Positions 43,743-50,460 of a stretch of 55,582 nt of DNA are shown here, piece by piece; the stretch's first letter is position 1; the number at the start of each line of letters is the position of its first letter. The position numbers were made by a program, and so were the translations under genes. The notes under the pieces were generated by a model, which had not been told where the DNA came from, searched no databases, and worked only from the letters and a program-made list of their open reading frames with translations. Origin of the DNA: Saccharicrinis sp050296935 (GTDB lineage: Bacteria; Bacteroidota; Bacteroidia; Bacteroidales; Marinilabiliaceae); assembly GCA_050296935.1 (NCBI GenBank), contig JBNKRV010000171.1, positions 1-55,582 on the forward strand, in the 5' to 3' direction.

Positions 43743-46700
43743 ATGAAGAGAAGAAATCTACTTTTAATTAACCTCAAGCTACTGGTTTCAGTAGTATTAT
43801 TTTTGGGGCTTTTGGGGACAAATTTGGTAAATGGCCAAACCCTTATGCATTCATACACGTTTGAAGATGGAACTGCAGATGATATTGTTGGTGATGCCAA
43901 TGGTGTTTTGCAAGGAAGTGTAACTATTGAAAATGGTGCTGCGAATTTTTCGGGTGGCTTTATATCGCTTTCCGGGAAAGATATTAATATACCAGCTTAT
44001 AATAGTGTTACTATTGAAGCGGTATATTCGCAACTTGACGGATTAAGTGGATTTACATCATTGTTTTCATTTGGTCAACATAATCCATCTGTAGATTGGA
44101 TGGGTATTGATTATTTGATTTTTCAACCAACAAGAAATGATGGCATATCTTTACTTGCATTAGAAACAGGTAATTATGATAATCCTTGGACTACAGAGAC
44201 CTCTGTTTCTGGTGATATGATAACAGATACCAAACCACATCATGTTGTTAGTGTTTTTACTGCTACTGATATTACATTGTACATAGATGGAACTTTAGTT
44301 GGTACTGCGCCTTTTACTGATGATAATGCATTGGCAAGTATTAGTAATGATACTGCATACATTGCAGGCCCTATTTATGCAAATGATCCCAAATGGAAAG
44401 GTACTGTTGAAGAATTTAATATTTATGAAGGGGTTATGGATGCTTCTATAGTGTCCACTAGATTTACTGAACTACTGGGTACTCTATATTCAGATCCAAC
44501 TTTAGCTGACATTTCAACAGACGTAGGTACCCTTGATCCTGTATTTGAATCTCAAACAGTTGAATACAATCTTACTGTGCCTTATGGTACAACACAAATT
44601 GATTTTGATCTTACGCCTACTGTCTCCGGGGCAAGCGTAGTAATGTTTGATTCAAATGGTACTGAATATGCTGCAGACGGTATTGTTGCATTTTCGGGAG
44701 ATGGTATTGATTTGGAAATTTCGGTTACTGCCTTAGACGGATCAACGTCAGCTACTTATTATGTATATATTTATGTAGATGCGGGTGTTTCTGATGCAAC
44801 GTTATCAAGTATTGACTTATCGGTTTCTGCTATTGACCCGGTATTTGATCCATCAGTAACTACTTATACAGCAATAGTTCCTGTTGGAACTACAAGTGTT
44901 GATGTAACCGGAGTTCCGAACTTCCCGGATGCATCAGTTAGCGGAAATGGAACCGTTGCTTTAACCAATGGAGCCGGATCAGTAGATATTCAGGTTACTT
45001 CACAAGATAATTCAACATCTGAAACATATACTGTAAATTTTGTTGAAGCCGATGGTACTAACTACGCATTAAGTTTACCTGGTGTAGATGGAAATTTAAG
45101 TAATGTAAATATTTCAGGGCTTGATCTTTCTTCACTTCCTTTCACATTAGAAATGTGGGTTAAACCCAATGGTTCGCAAACTGCAAATAGTGGTTTATTT
45201 TTCCAAAGACCTAACAACATTGGTCTTGAATATGCCTCAGGTTGGCAAGGAACTGATATGCTTAGATTTTTGACTGCTCCCGACGAGGGTGACATATATG
45301 GCAGTAACTCTTTAACAGGCACTGTTTCAACTGATCAATGGCATCACGTTGCTGTTGTAATGACAGATAAAACAAGAACCGTTTACTTAGATGGCGTAGC
45401 AAAAACAGAAGTTTCTACTTTTACATCTGCATCTGCAGATTATGCTACCGGTAATTTATATCTGGGATGGGATAGCGATGTTGCTGACAGGACTTTCAAT
45501 GGATTGATTGATGAAGTGAGAGTATGGAATGACTCACTGGACGCTACTGTTTTAGAAGCCAATAAATATGAAGTTTTAAACGGAGATGAAGCAGGTTTAA
45601 TTGCCTACTACAACTTCGATTTAAATAATGGCTCACAAGCTATTGATATAACAGTTGCAGGAAACAATGGTGTTATTACAGGAGGTACCTATGTTGAATC
45701 ATTTCCGCGGGTTAACCTGGAACTTAATTCAATTAGTTTAAGTGAAGGTAAATTGTATCCGGAGTTTTCTTCAAAAACAATAAATTATCATACTGTACTT
45801 CCTGCTGGAACTACTAGTATTACTGTTAGTGCCGTGGCCAATGATGAAACTACAATTTTATCCGGAACAGGAGCTATTGACATTACTTCCAATAATGGAA
45901 CACTAGTGATTACCGCTAGCTCATCAGATGGAAAGTATAGTCAGGATTACACTATTAATTATGTAATAGATACACCACTAACCCTTATGCACTCCTATAC
46001 GTTTGCTGATGGAACTGCCAAAGATGTTGTAGGTACAGCTGATGGAACTATTATGGGAGGAAGTGTTGTAGATGGTGTTTATATTGGTGATGAAAATGGT
46101 GAATATATAGAACTGCCTGCAGCTGATATCGCGATAAATACATATCCTTCTGTCACATTAGAGCTTTATGTAACTGACGAGATCAACACCATAAATGAGA
46201 ATACGAACCATATGATTGCATACTTTGGTGATACAAATGCCGACAATAACTATGGAGTTGATCATTTGTATGTTTCCATGAAATGTAGGACAGCTATTTC
46301 TTGTTTAAATTACGGTTCTCCTTGGGCTTCAGAAACTGGAGTAAGTACAGAAAGCGACTTATCTGATGATGGATTCTCTCACCATATTGTAAGTACACTC
46401 ACAAGTGATTCTATATGTTTATACGTGGATGGATTCTTAATTAATTCAGCATATCCATCGGCTGATAATTATATCGCTAATATTAGTGATGCTGCAGCCT
46501 ATATCATGAAATCAGGATATGCCCCGGATAATACTTTCTTAGGATCTGTATTAGAGTACAATATCTATAGTGGAGAGATGTCTGCTCAGGAAGTAGCGTT
46601 AAGATCTTTAGATTTCCCACAGGAAACTGCTGCATCTGATGCTACATTAAGTGACTTAACTGCAGATGGTTTAACCATCACAGATTTTGATCCTGCCACA

Positions 46701-47129
46701 TTAACTTATACTATTGCTTTACCGGAAGGTTCAACTGCTCCTGCAATTGGTGCTACTGCTAAAAACGCAAGTGCAAACGTAGTTATTACCGATGCAACAG
46801 CATTCCCGGGAACTGCAACTGTAGAGGTTACTTCAGAGGATACTCAAAACACCAATACATATACTATTGAATTCACTGTATTAACAGGAATCGGATCAGT
46901 AAATGATGTGGCTATTGAGGTATACCCATCAGTGAGCACTGGTGATTTTACTGTAAGTGTAGATGGAGCTGAATCCATCATTACAGTTTATGACCTTTCA
47001 GGTAGCGTAGTGAAAGAAATTAAAACAAACGATAGTAAAACTACTTTATCTGTACCATATCCGAATATGTACATTGTTAAAGTAACATCGGATGGAGTTT
47101 CTAAAGTATTTAAAGTAATTAAGAAGTAA
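43743..47129 (+). CDS. Large secreted LamG/cadherin-like protein with type IX sorting domain
   Basis: The 1,128-residue protein has a signal peptide to about residue 32 (VNGQ). It alternates LamG-like domains (about 33-245, 438-654, 746-962) with cadherin-like beta-sandwich domains (about 247-345, 347-436, 655-745, 965-1050), and ends in a type A T9SS sorting domain (about 1053-1128; VYPSVSTGDFTVS, FKVIKK). LamG1 and LamG3 share the start TLMHSYTF-DGTA, indicating internal duplication. The ATG at 43743 is preferred to a GTG at 43737. It is likely exported to the surface as an adhesin or carbohydrate-binding protein; no catalytic domain is visible. Confidence 0.9.
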   Translation: MKRRNLLLINLKLLVSVVLFLGLLGTNLVNGQTLMHSYTFEDGTADDIVGDANGVLQGSVTIENGAANFSGGFISLSGKDINIPAYNSVTIEAVYSQLDGLSGFTSLFSFGQHNPSVDWMGIDYLIFQPTRNDGISLLALETGNYDNPWTTETSVSGDMITDTKPHHVVSVFTATDITLYIDGTLVGTAPFTDDNALASISNDTAYIAGPIYANDPKWKGTVEEFNIYEGVMDASIVSTRFTELLGTLYSDPTLADISTDVGTLDPVFESQTVEYNLTVPYGTTQIDFDLTPTVSGASVVMFDSNGTEYAADGIVAFSGDGIDLEISVTALDGSTSATYYVYIYVDAGVSDATLSSIDLSVSAIDPVFDPSVTTYTAIVPVGTTSVDVTGVPNFPDASVSGNGTVALTNGAGSVDIQVTSQDNSTSETYTVNFVEADGTNYALSLPGVDGNLSNVNISGLDLSSLPFTLEMWVKPNGSQTANSGLFFQRPNNIGLEYASGWQGTDMLRFLTAPDEGDIYGSNSLTGTVSTDQWHHVAVVMTDKTRTVYLDGVAKTEVSTFTSASADYATGNLYLGWDSDVADRTFNGLIDEVRVWNDSLDATVLEANKYEVLNGDEAGLIAYYNFDLNNGSQAIDITVAGNNGVITGGTYVESFPRVNLELNSISLSEGKLYPEFSSKTINYHTVLPAGTTSITVSAVANDETTILSGTGAIDITSNNGTLVITASSSDGKYSQDYTINYVIDTPLTLMHSYTFADGTAKDVVGTADGTIMGGSVVDGVYIGDENGEYIELPAADIAINTYPSVTLELYVTDEINTINENTNHMIAYFGDTNADNNYGVDHLYVSMKCRTAISCLNYGSPWASETGVSTESDLSDDGFSHHIVSTLTSDSICLYVDGFLINSAYPSADNYIANISDAAAYIMKSGYAPDNTFLGSVLEYNIYSGEMSAQEVALRSLDFPQETAASDATLSDLTADGLTITDFDPATLTYTIALPEGSTAPAIGATAKNASANVVITDATAFPGTATVEVTSEDTQNTNTYTIEFTVLTGIGSVNDVAIEVYPSVSTGDFTVSVDGAESIITVYDLSGSVVKEIKTNDSKTTLSVPYPNMYIVKVTSDGVSKVFKVIKK

Positions 47130-47162
47130 TTTTTCTGGAAATAGTTATTAATTAAAATGTGA

Positions 47163-47193
47163 AGAGGCTGTTGATATGACAGCCTCTTTTTTT
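47163..47193 (+). terminator. Intrinsic terminator of the LamG protein gene
   Basis: AGAGGCTGT (47163-47171) pairs with ACAGCCTCT (47179-47187), followed by seven Ts. Confidence 0.88.
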
Positions 47194-47230
47194 ATGCATT
47201 TAACCCGAAATATGCAATAGGAATATCTAT

Positions 47231-47496
47231 TAACCTGAGTTCGATTAAAATTAGCGAGCTCAAAATTCAGTAAATGATTGATTTACAATATAAATTTTTG
47301 AGACATAGCGAGCTATGGTGATAAAATTTAGAGCCGTAAATTGATTATTTACTAAAAAGCTATGAATGTCACTTATAAATACCGATTTTCTGCGTCATAT
47401 TTGCTTACCATAGGCCGCTATGCTTTCATAAACATTCCTTAAAACTCAATATTTATAAGCGATTTGAGCCATTAATTTTATATCGAACTCAGGTTA
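47231..47496. repeat. 266-bp inverted-repeat element with two internal hairpins (full copy)
   Basis: TAACCTGAGTTCGA (47231-47244) and TCGAACTCAGGTTA (47483-47496) form perfect 14-bp terminal inverted repeats that extend imperfectly to about 34 bp. Inside are hairpin 1 (arms near 47269-47286 and 47330-47350, centre CATAGC-GA-GCTATG at 47304-47317) and hairpin 2 (CTTATAAATA at 47372 with TATTTATAAG at 47450, centre CATAG/CTATG near 47409). The predicted fold is a three-way junction. The right half repeats at 1-135. No coding frame. Confidence 0.9.
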
Positions 47497-47585
47497 TTAC
47501 GTGCCAATATTACTGTTAATCAGTTTCCGATTTACCTTGTTTTAATTTGGTATAAAAGGAGATAGAACAATGGCTCTCACGCAAA

Positions 47586-47616
47586 AAAAAACTCCTAAAC
47601 AAATATGCTTAGGAGT
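47586..47616 (-). terminator. Intrinsic terminator of ywbE
   Basis: ACTCCTAA (47591-47598) pairs with TTAGGAGT (47609-47616); on the minus strand a T run follows. Confidence 0.85.
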
Positions 47617-47639
47617 GGATTTGAGAGTAAATGCTCAAA

Positions 47640-47834
47640 TTATAATTTTATCAGTTTAACCCGACCTACCTGACCAGTTTTTAGTTTGCATTCAATTCCT
47701 TTAAGATGGAATGATTCTGCGCTTATAATTTCGTTAACAACTCCATGGGTAAGGTGACCAGATCGTTCATCTTGTTTTTGTAAGATCGCCACTTTGCTTC
47801 CTTTTTTAAGATTTTTTCTTTCTCTTCCGTCCAT
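47640..47834 (-). CDS. ywbE: YwbE family protein
   Basis: The 64-residue protein matches YwbE (DUF2196): it begins MDGRERKNLKKGSKVAILQK, and the core ERSGHLTHGVVNEIIS, FHLKGIECKL and GQVGRVKLI closely follow the family. It is a small KOW-like beta protein of unknown function. It is transcribed alone, with a CAAAGGTA (-7 on the minus strand) upstream and a terminator downstream. Confidence 0.93.
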   Translation of the reverse strand: MDGRERKNLKKGSKVAILQKQDERSGHLTHGVVNEIISAESFHLKGIECKLKTGQVGRVKLIKL

Positions 47835-47931
47835 TTTAATCTACTGCTTATTAATGTTTACCTTAAAGTATAATGTGTATATAGTTTAATTCTGGAAATG
47901 ACCGAATAACCTATTGCAACATTCTCATATG

Positions 47932-47939
47932 CAAAGGTA
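47932..47939 (-). promoter_or_regulatory. -7 element for ywbE
   Basis: On the minus strand this reads TACCTTTG, a perfect TAnnTTTG, about 98 bases before the ywbE start. No TTG box was found at the usual distance. Confidence 0.45.
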
Positions 47940-48070
47940 AATGAAATTGATCATATATGCCTAATAAAGTTGAGGTTAGGTTTAAATTCTGGAATCTGAT
48001 TATCTCAAATTCTAAAATCACCATCTTTAATACTTTAAAAAATGGTTTTAGTATTTTGTGTCCAAAATAA

Positions 48071-48108
48071 AAGCGAGTGATTTTTAATTGCTTAAAAATC
48101 ACTCGCTT
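48071..48108 (-). terminator. Strong minus-strand terminator beside the distal att repeat
   Basis: A 17-bp perfect inverted repeat (48071-48087 with 48092-48108) is followed on the minus strand by a T-rich run. It lies 13 bp past the partial tRNA-Cys end at 48121. It is most simply read as the original terminator of tRNA-Cys, displaced by the insertion. Confidence 0.75.
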
Positions 48109-48120
48109 AAGTTTTATGAT

Positions 48121-48135
48121 GAGGTTCCTGGCGGA
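48121..48135. repeat. Distal attachment-site repeat (partial tRNA-Cys 3' end)
   Basis: GAGGTTCCTGGCGGA repeats 49646-49660 exactly. Bases beyond either end differ. It corresponds to the tRNA-Cys acceptor and part of the T stem. Confidence 0.85.
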
Positions 48136-48202
48136 CTTTAATACTTTTTTAGTACCGCTCAGTATTCCAATATCTTACAAAATGTCAACACATAGCATTA
48201 TA

Positions 48203-48231
48203 AAACAATTGTGAAACGTTTATCACAATTG
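48203..48231. promoter_or_regulatory. Candidate integrase arm-type site, distal end
   Basis: AAACAATTGTGAAAC (48203-48217) recurs at 49519-49533. CAATTGTGA and TCACAATTG (48206-48214, 48223-48231) also form a perfect 9-bp inverted repeat. The position about 70 bp inside the att repeat suits an arm site. Confidence 0.5.
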
Positions 48232-48279
48232 AGGTGCAAATATAGGAGAAATCTAGTATTCTGGAAATACTAACCTCTC

Positions 48280-48633
48280 TTATTTTGTAGATAATCTCTT
48301 TACCTGAAGTAGCTCCTCAATTTTATTAATAATTGATTCGGGACATTCTCCCATCTTCTTATGTAAACGAAATCTATATGATTCTACCTCTCGATCTAAC
48401 ACAACTAAGGAGTCGAATGACAAGCCCATAGCTTGGCCTTCTTCAGAATCCTTTTCAACTACAAAAGAATAATCATATCTGTCAGCCTGATGTAACTGTT
48501 TTGTTATAGGACAAATAACGACTTTATCCTCCAGGTCTTCAATAATAATGCAAGGGCGAGTGGTTGTCTTTTGGTGATTTTCTTGATTAGGAACAGCAGG
48601 AACTAACACGACATCCCATATTTCGAATGCCAT
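48280..48633 (-). CDS. PemK/MazF family toxin
   Basis: The 117-residue protein fits MazF/PemK endoribonuclease toxins: IWDVVLVPAVP is the first strand, TTTRPCIIIED contains the conserved Arg26-Pro, and VVICPITKQ contains the Thr44 strand. These toxins cut mRNA at short sequences. It starts immediately after the stop of the 178-residue gene (no spacer), the usual antitoxin-toxin order. No typical MazE with a DNA-binding domain is present. Confidence 0.88.
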   Translation of the reverse strand: MAFEIWDVVLVPAVPNQENHQKTTTRPCIIIEDLEDKVVICPITKQLHQADRYDYSFVVEKDSEEGQAMGLSFDSLVVLDREVESYRFRLHKKMGECPESIINKIEELLQVKRLSTK

Positions 48634-49170
48634 TTATCCCCTTTTTAATTGATTGAAAGTTAATTTCGCATACTCTCCATCATCATCATCTCCCCATATA
48701 TCATTAAGGCTATTGAAATCAGCTTTTTCTTTGTCTGATAATGGAATTTGGTTACTTGTATCAACAAAAAGAATATTTTCAAGGCTTTCGGCTATTGTTT
48801 GATATAACTCTAGAAGCTTTATCAATTTATTCCTTAATCTCTTTGTTAAGAAATTTGCATCACCATTAAGAGTAAGTGCTTTATCATTTAATCCTGAAAG
48901 AAGATCATAAACCTCCTTTACACGTTCATAATCCATTTCTTGAACATCCTGCCTAATATTCTTTACAACAACTGAGGTTTTTCGAATAATTGAAGCTAGT
49001 ACAAGATTAAGTATGGGAATTAACAATATTAAGAAAGGGATTGATATAATTGAAAATAAAACATTCGGAATGTTAGATACAAAACGCAGAATTGCAGAAG
49101 AAAAATTAATGATTTTTTCATTCTGCTGTTCATCTCTTAAAACATCGTTTAAACTAACTGATGCAACCAT
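48634..49170 (-). CDS. Membrane protein paired with MazF, candidate antitoxin (178 aa)
   Basis: No family is recognised. Residues 1-30 are polar. Residues 33-62 (NIPNVLFSIISIPFLILLIP and on) form one long or two short membrane helices. Residues 65-135 look helical or coiled-coil. The tail, NDIWGDDDDGEYAKLTFNQL (157-176), is strongly acidic with a Trp, like toxin-neutralising tails of many antitoxins. It abuts the MazF gene without a gap and has its own TATATTTG -7 motif. I infer a membrane-tethered antitoxin or regulator; a passenger membrane protein is the alternative. Confidence 0.5.
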   Translation of the reverse strand: MVASVSLNDVLRDEQQNEKIINFSSAILRFVSNIPNVLFSIISIPFLILLIPILNLVLASIIRKTSVVVKNIRQDVQEMDYERVKEVYDLLSGLNDKALTLNGDANFLTKRLRNKLIKLLELYQTIAESLENILFVDTSNQIPLSDKEKADFNSLNDIWGDDDDGEYAKLTFNQLKRG

Positions 49171-49188
49171 AAACTAGAATCTTTTGTA

Positions 49189-49196
49189 CAAATATA
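49189..49196 (-). promoter_or_regulatory. -7 element of the toxin module
   Basis: On the minus strand this reads TATATTTG, a perfect TAnnTTTG. It lies about 19 bases before the start at 49170, leaving a short leader. The -33 box is unclear. Confidence 0.55.
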
Positions 49197-49297
49197 ATAC
49201 TTTTTGACTTCAATCGTTAGGCTAAAGTTATAAGATTGAAACCACTTAACTTTAAAATAGTAAACTGTTTTTAGGTAATGAGAAGCTGATACTGCTA

Positions 49298-49567
49298 CTA
49301 TGGCTTACATCTGACAATTAGAATACAAAGCCATTCAGTGACTCTGGTTTTGTGATTCCAGTGTTTTGCTAATACAGAAATATTTAAGGAGTAATCTTTC
49401 TTCTTTCGATTGATGATAACACGTAAATAAACAGGATTAGTGCCATCTTTTTTTTGTGTAGTCAGTGCGTAGAAACAACTGTGCTGAATATCCCATCTTT
49501 GGCAGTTTTTCTTGTGTGAAACAATTGTGAAACATTTTGCCAAAAACATTGAAATATCACTTTTCAA
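49298..49567 (-). pseudogene. Truncated tyrosine integrase (arm-binding domain only)
   Basis: The 89-residue frame contains FYALTTQKKDGTNPVYLRV and a following basic strand ending SLNISVLAKHWN. This matches the N-terminal arm-DNA-binding domain of Bacteroidota tyrosine recombinases. After KTRVTE the similarity ends, and the core-binding and catalytic domains (R-H-R-Y, roughly 300 residues) are missing. It lies next to tRNA-Cys, where such integrase genes usually sit, and its 5' end overlaps arm-like GTGAAAC boxes. It is a remnant, probably from internal deletion. Confidence 0.75.
49516..49533. promoter_or_regulatory. Candidate integrase arm-type sites, tRNA-proximal end
   Basis: GTGAAAC occurs at 49516 and 49527 as an 11-bp-spaced direct repeat separated by AATT. 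The whole matches the box at 48203-48217 near the other end. Confidence 0.5.
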
Positions 49568-49604
49568 TTTTTATATGTAGAAAGCCCAGAACCTTTATAA
49601 AACA

Positions 49605-49635
49605 AAAGGATTGAAGTCCTCCACTTCAATCCTTT
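49605..49635 (-). terminator. Terminator directly downstream of tRNA-Cys
   Basis: AAAGGATTGAAGT (49605-49617) and ACTTCAATCCTTT (49623-49635) form a perfect 13-bp stem with a T-rich tail on the minus strand. It lies on the element side of the att repeat, so the element seems to have supplied it. Confidence 0.8.
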
Positions 49636-49645
49636 ATTCCTCTGA

Positions 49646-49660
49646 GAGGTTCCTGGCGGA
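49646..49660. repeat. Proximal attachment-site repeat within tRNA-Cys
   Basis: GAGGTTCCTGGCGGA, identical to 48121-48135, covers the tRNA acceptor 3' strand and part of the T stem. Confidence 0.85.
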
Positions 49661-49718
49661 TTCGAACCGCCGTACCTGGTTTTGCAGACCAGTGCCTAAG
49701 CCACTCGGCCAAGGAACC
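49647..49718 (-). tRNA. tRNA-Cys (GCA)
   Basis: On the minus strand the gene begins GGTTCCTTGGCCGAG and ends AGGAACC plus discriminator T, forming a 7-bp acceptor stem. The anticodon stem CTGGT/ACCAG encloses the loop CTGCAAA with anticodon GCA. The T arm is GGCGGTTCGAATCCGCC. CCA is not encoded. The 3' end is intact, although it is the attachment site of the adjoining element. Confidence 0.96.
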
Positions 49719-49884
49719 CTATTGATTCGGGATGCAAATTAAACAATTATTTTCATTATCAACAAATAAATAAATGCTTTTGGAATGATTTTTTTTCGTT
49801 TGAGGAGGTAGTTGTATTTTTATCAGAATGTTAGGTAGCCCGATTTATACAGGGTTATTTTTTTTATCAGATTAAAAAAGTAAA

Positions 49885-50241
49885 CTATCGCTCCATAGTT
49901 ATACTAACAGCTTTCATTTGTCCACCCATTGGAGGATTCATTTTCGAAACCTTTACGCGTACCCAATCAACGTAATCAAATTTTGTATGGATGGCATTTA
50001 AAATACGTTCAGTTAAATGTTCTAACAAATGTGAATTCTGTTGAATCTCCTTTTTTGTAATTTCGTATACTGAAACGTAATTTAAAGCATTTTGAATATT
50101 ATCGCTTTTACTAGGTATTTCAACATCAACACCAATTGAAATATTTACAATAAAACGATTGCCAACCACTTGTTCTTCACTAAAACAACCGTGATAGGCG
50201 TAAAACTCCATTTCTTCAAGCTCAATTATACCTTTCTGCAT
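49885..50241 (-). CDS. folB: Dihydroneopterin aldolase
   Basis: FolB cleaves dihydroneopterin in folate synthesis. The 118 residues start MQKGIIELEEMEFYAYHGCF with the conserved YHG and the active-site Glu, then contain NYVSVYEI, and LLEHLTERI with the catalytic-pocket residues. A start at 50298 would add 19 unrelated residues, so the ATG at 50241 is preferred. It is transcribed divergently from glnS. Confidence 0.94.
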   Translation of the reverse strand: MQKGIIELEEMEFYAYHGCFSEEQVVGNRFIVNISIGVDVEIPSKSDNIQNALNYVSVYEITKKEIQQNSHLLEHLTERILNAIHTKFDYVDWVRVKVSKMNPPMGGQMKAVSITMER

Positions 50242-50460
50242 CTTATAAATTTTAAATAATGAAACTGCGAAGTTATCTCTTTTTACAGAATCACACACCT
50301 TATAAAATAAATTTTGAACAAATAGAGAAAAATAATACAGCGTATAACCAAAACCCTTATTTTTGTAGGTTTAAATTGATAACAAAATAACTTTATCTTA
50401 AACACAATTATTTGATGTGCAAGATGCGGTATTTTTAAATAATTTACGATAGAATTACCT

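Larger units (their letters stand above)
48121..49660. mobile_element. Decayed integrative element inserted in tRNA-Cys
   Basis: The 15-bp sequence GAGGTTCCTGGCGGA occurs at 48121-48135 and at the 3' end of tRNA-Cys (49646-49660). The segment between contains a truncated tyrosine integrase, repeated GTGAAAC boxes near both ends, and a MazF-like toxin gene with an abutting partner. This is the usual layout of an island integrated at a tRNA 3' end, but at about 1.5 kb it is far shorter than functional islands. The integrase lacks its catalytic domain, so it should not excise by itself. Confidence 0.82.

Noticed and set aside
47911..48102. 63-codon minus-strand frame between ywbE and the relic island
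   Set aside because: It spans the ywbE promoter motif and enters a perfect terminator hairpin; composition looks random.
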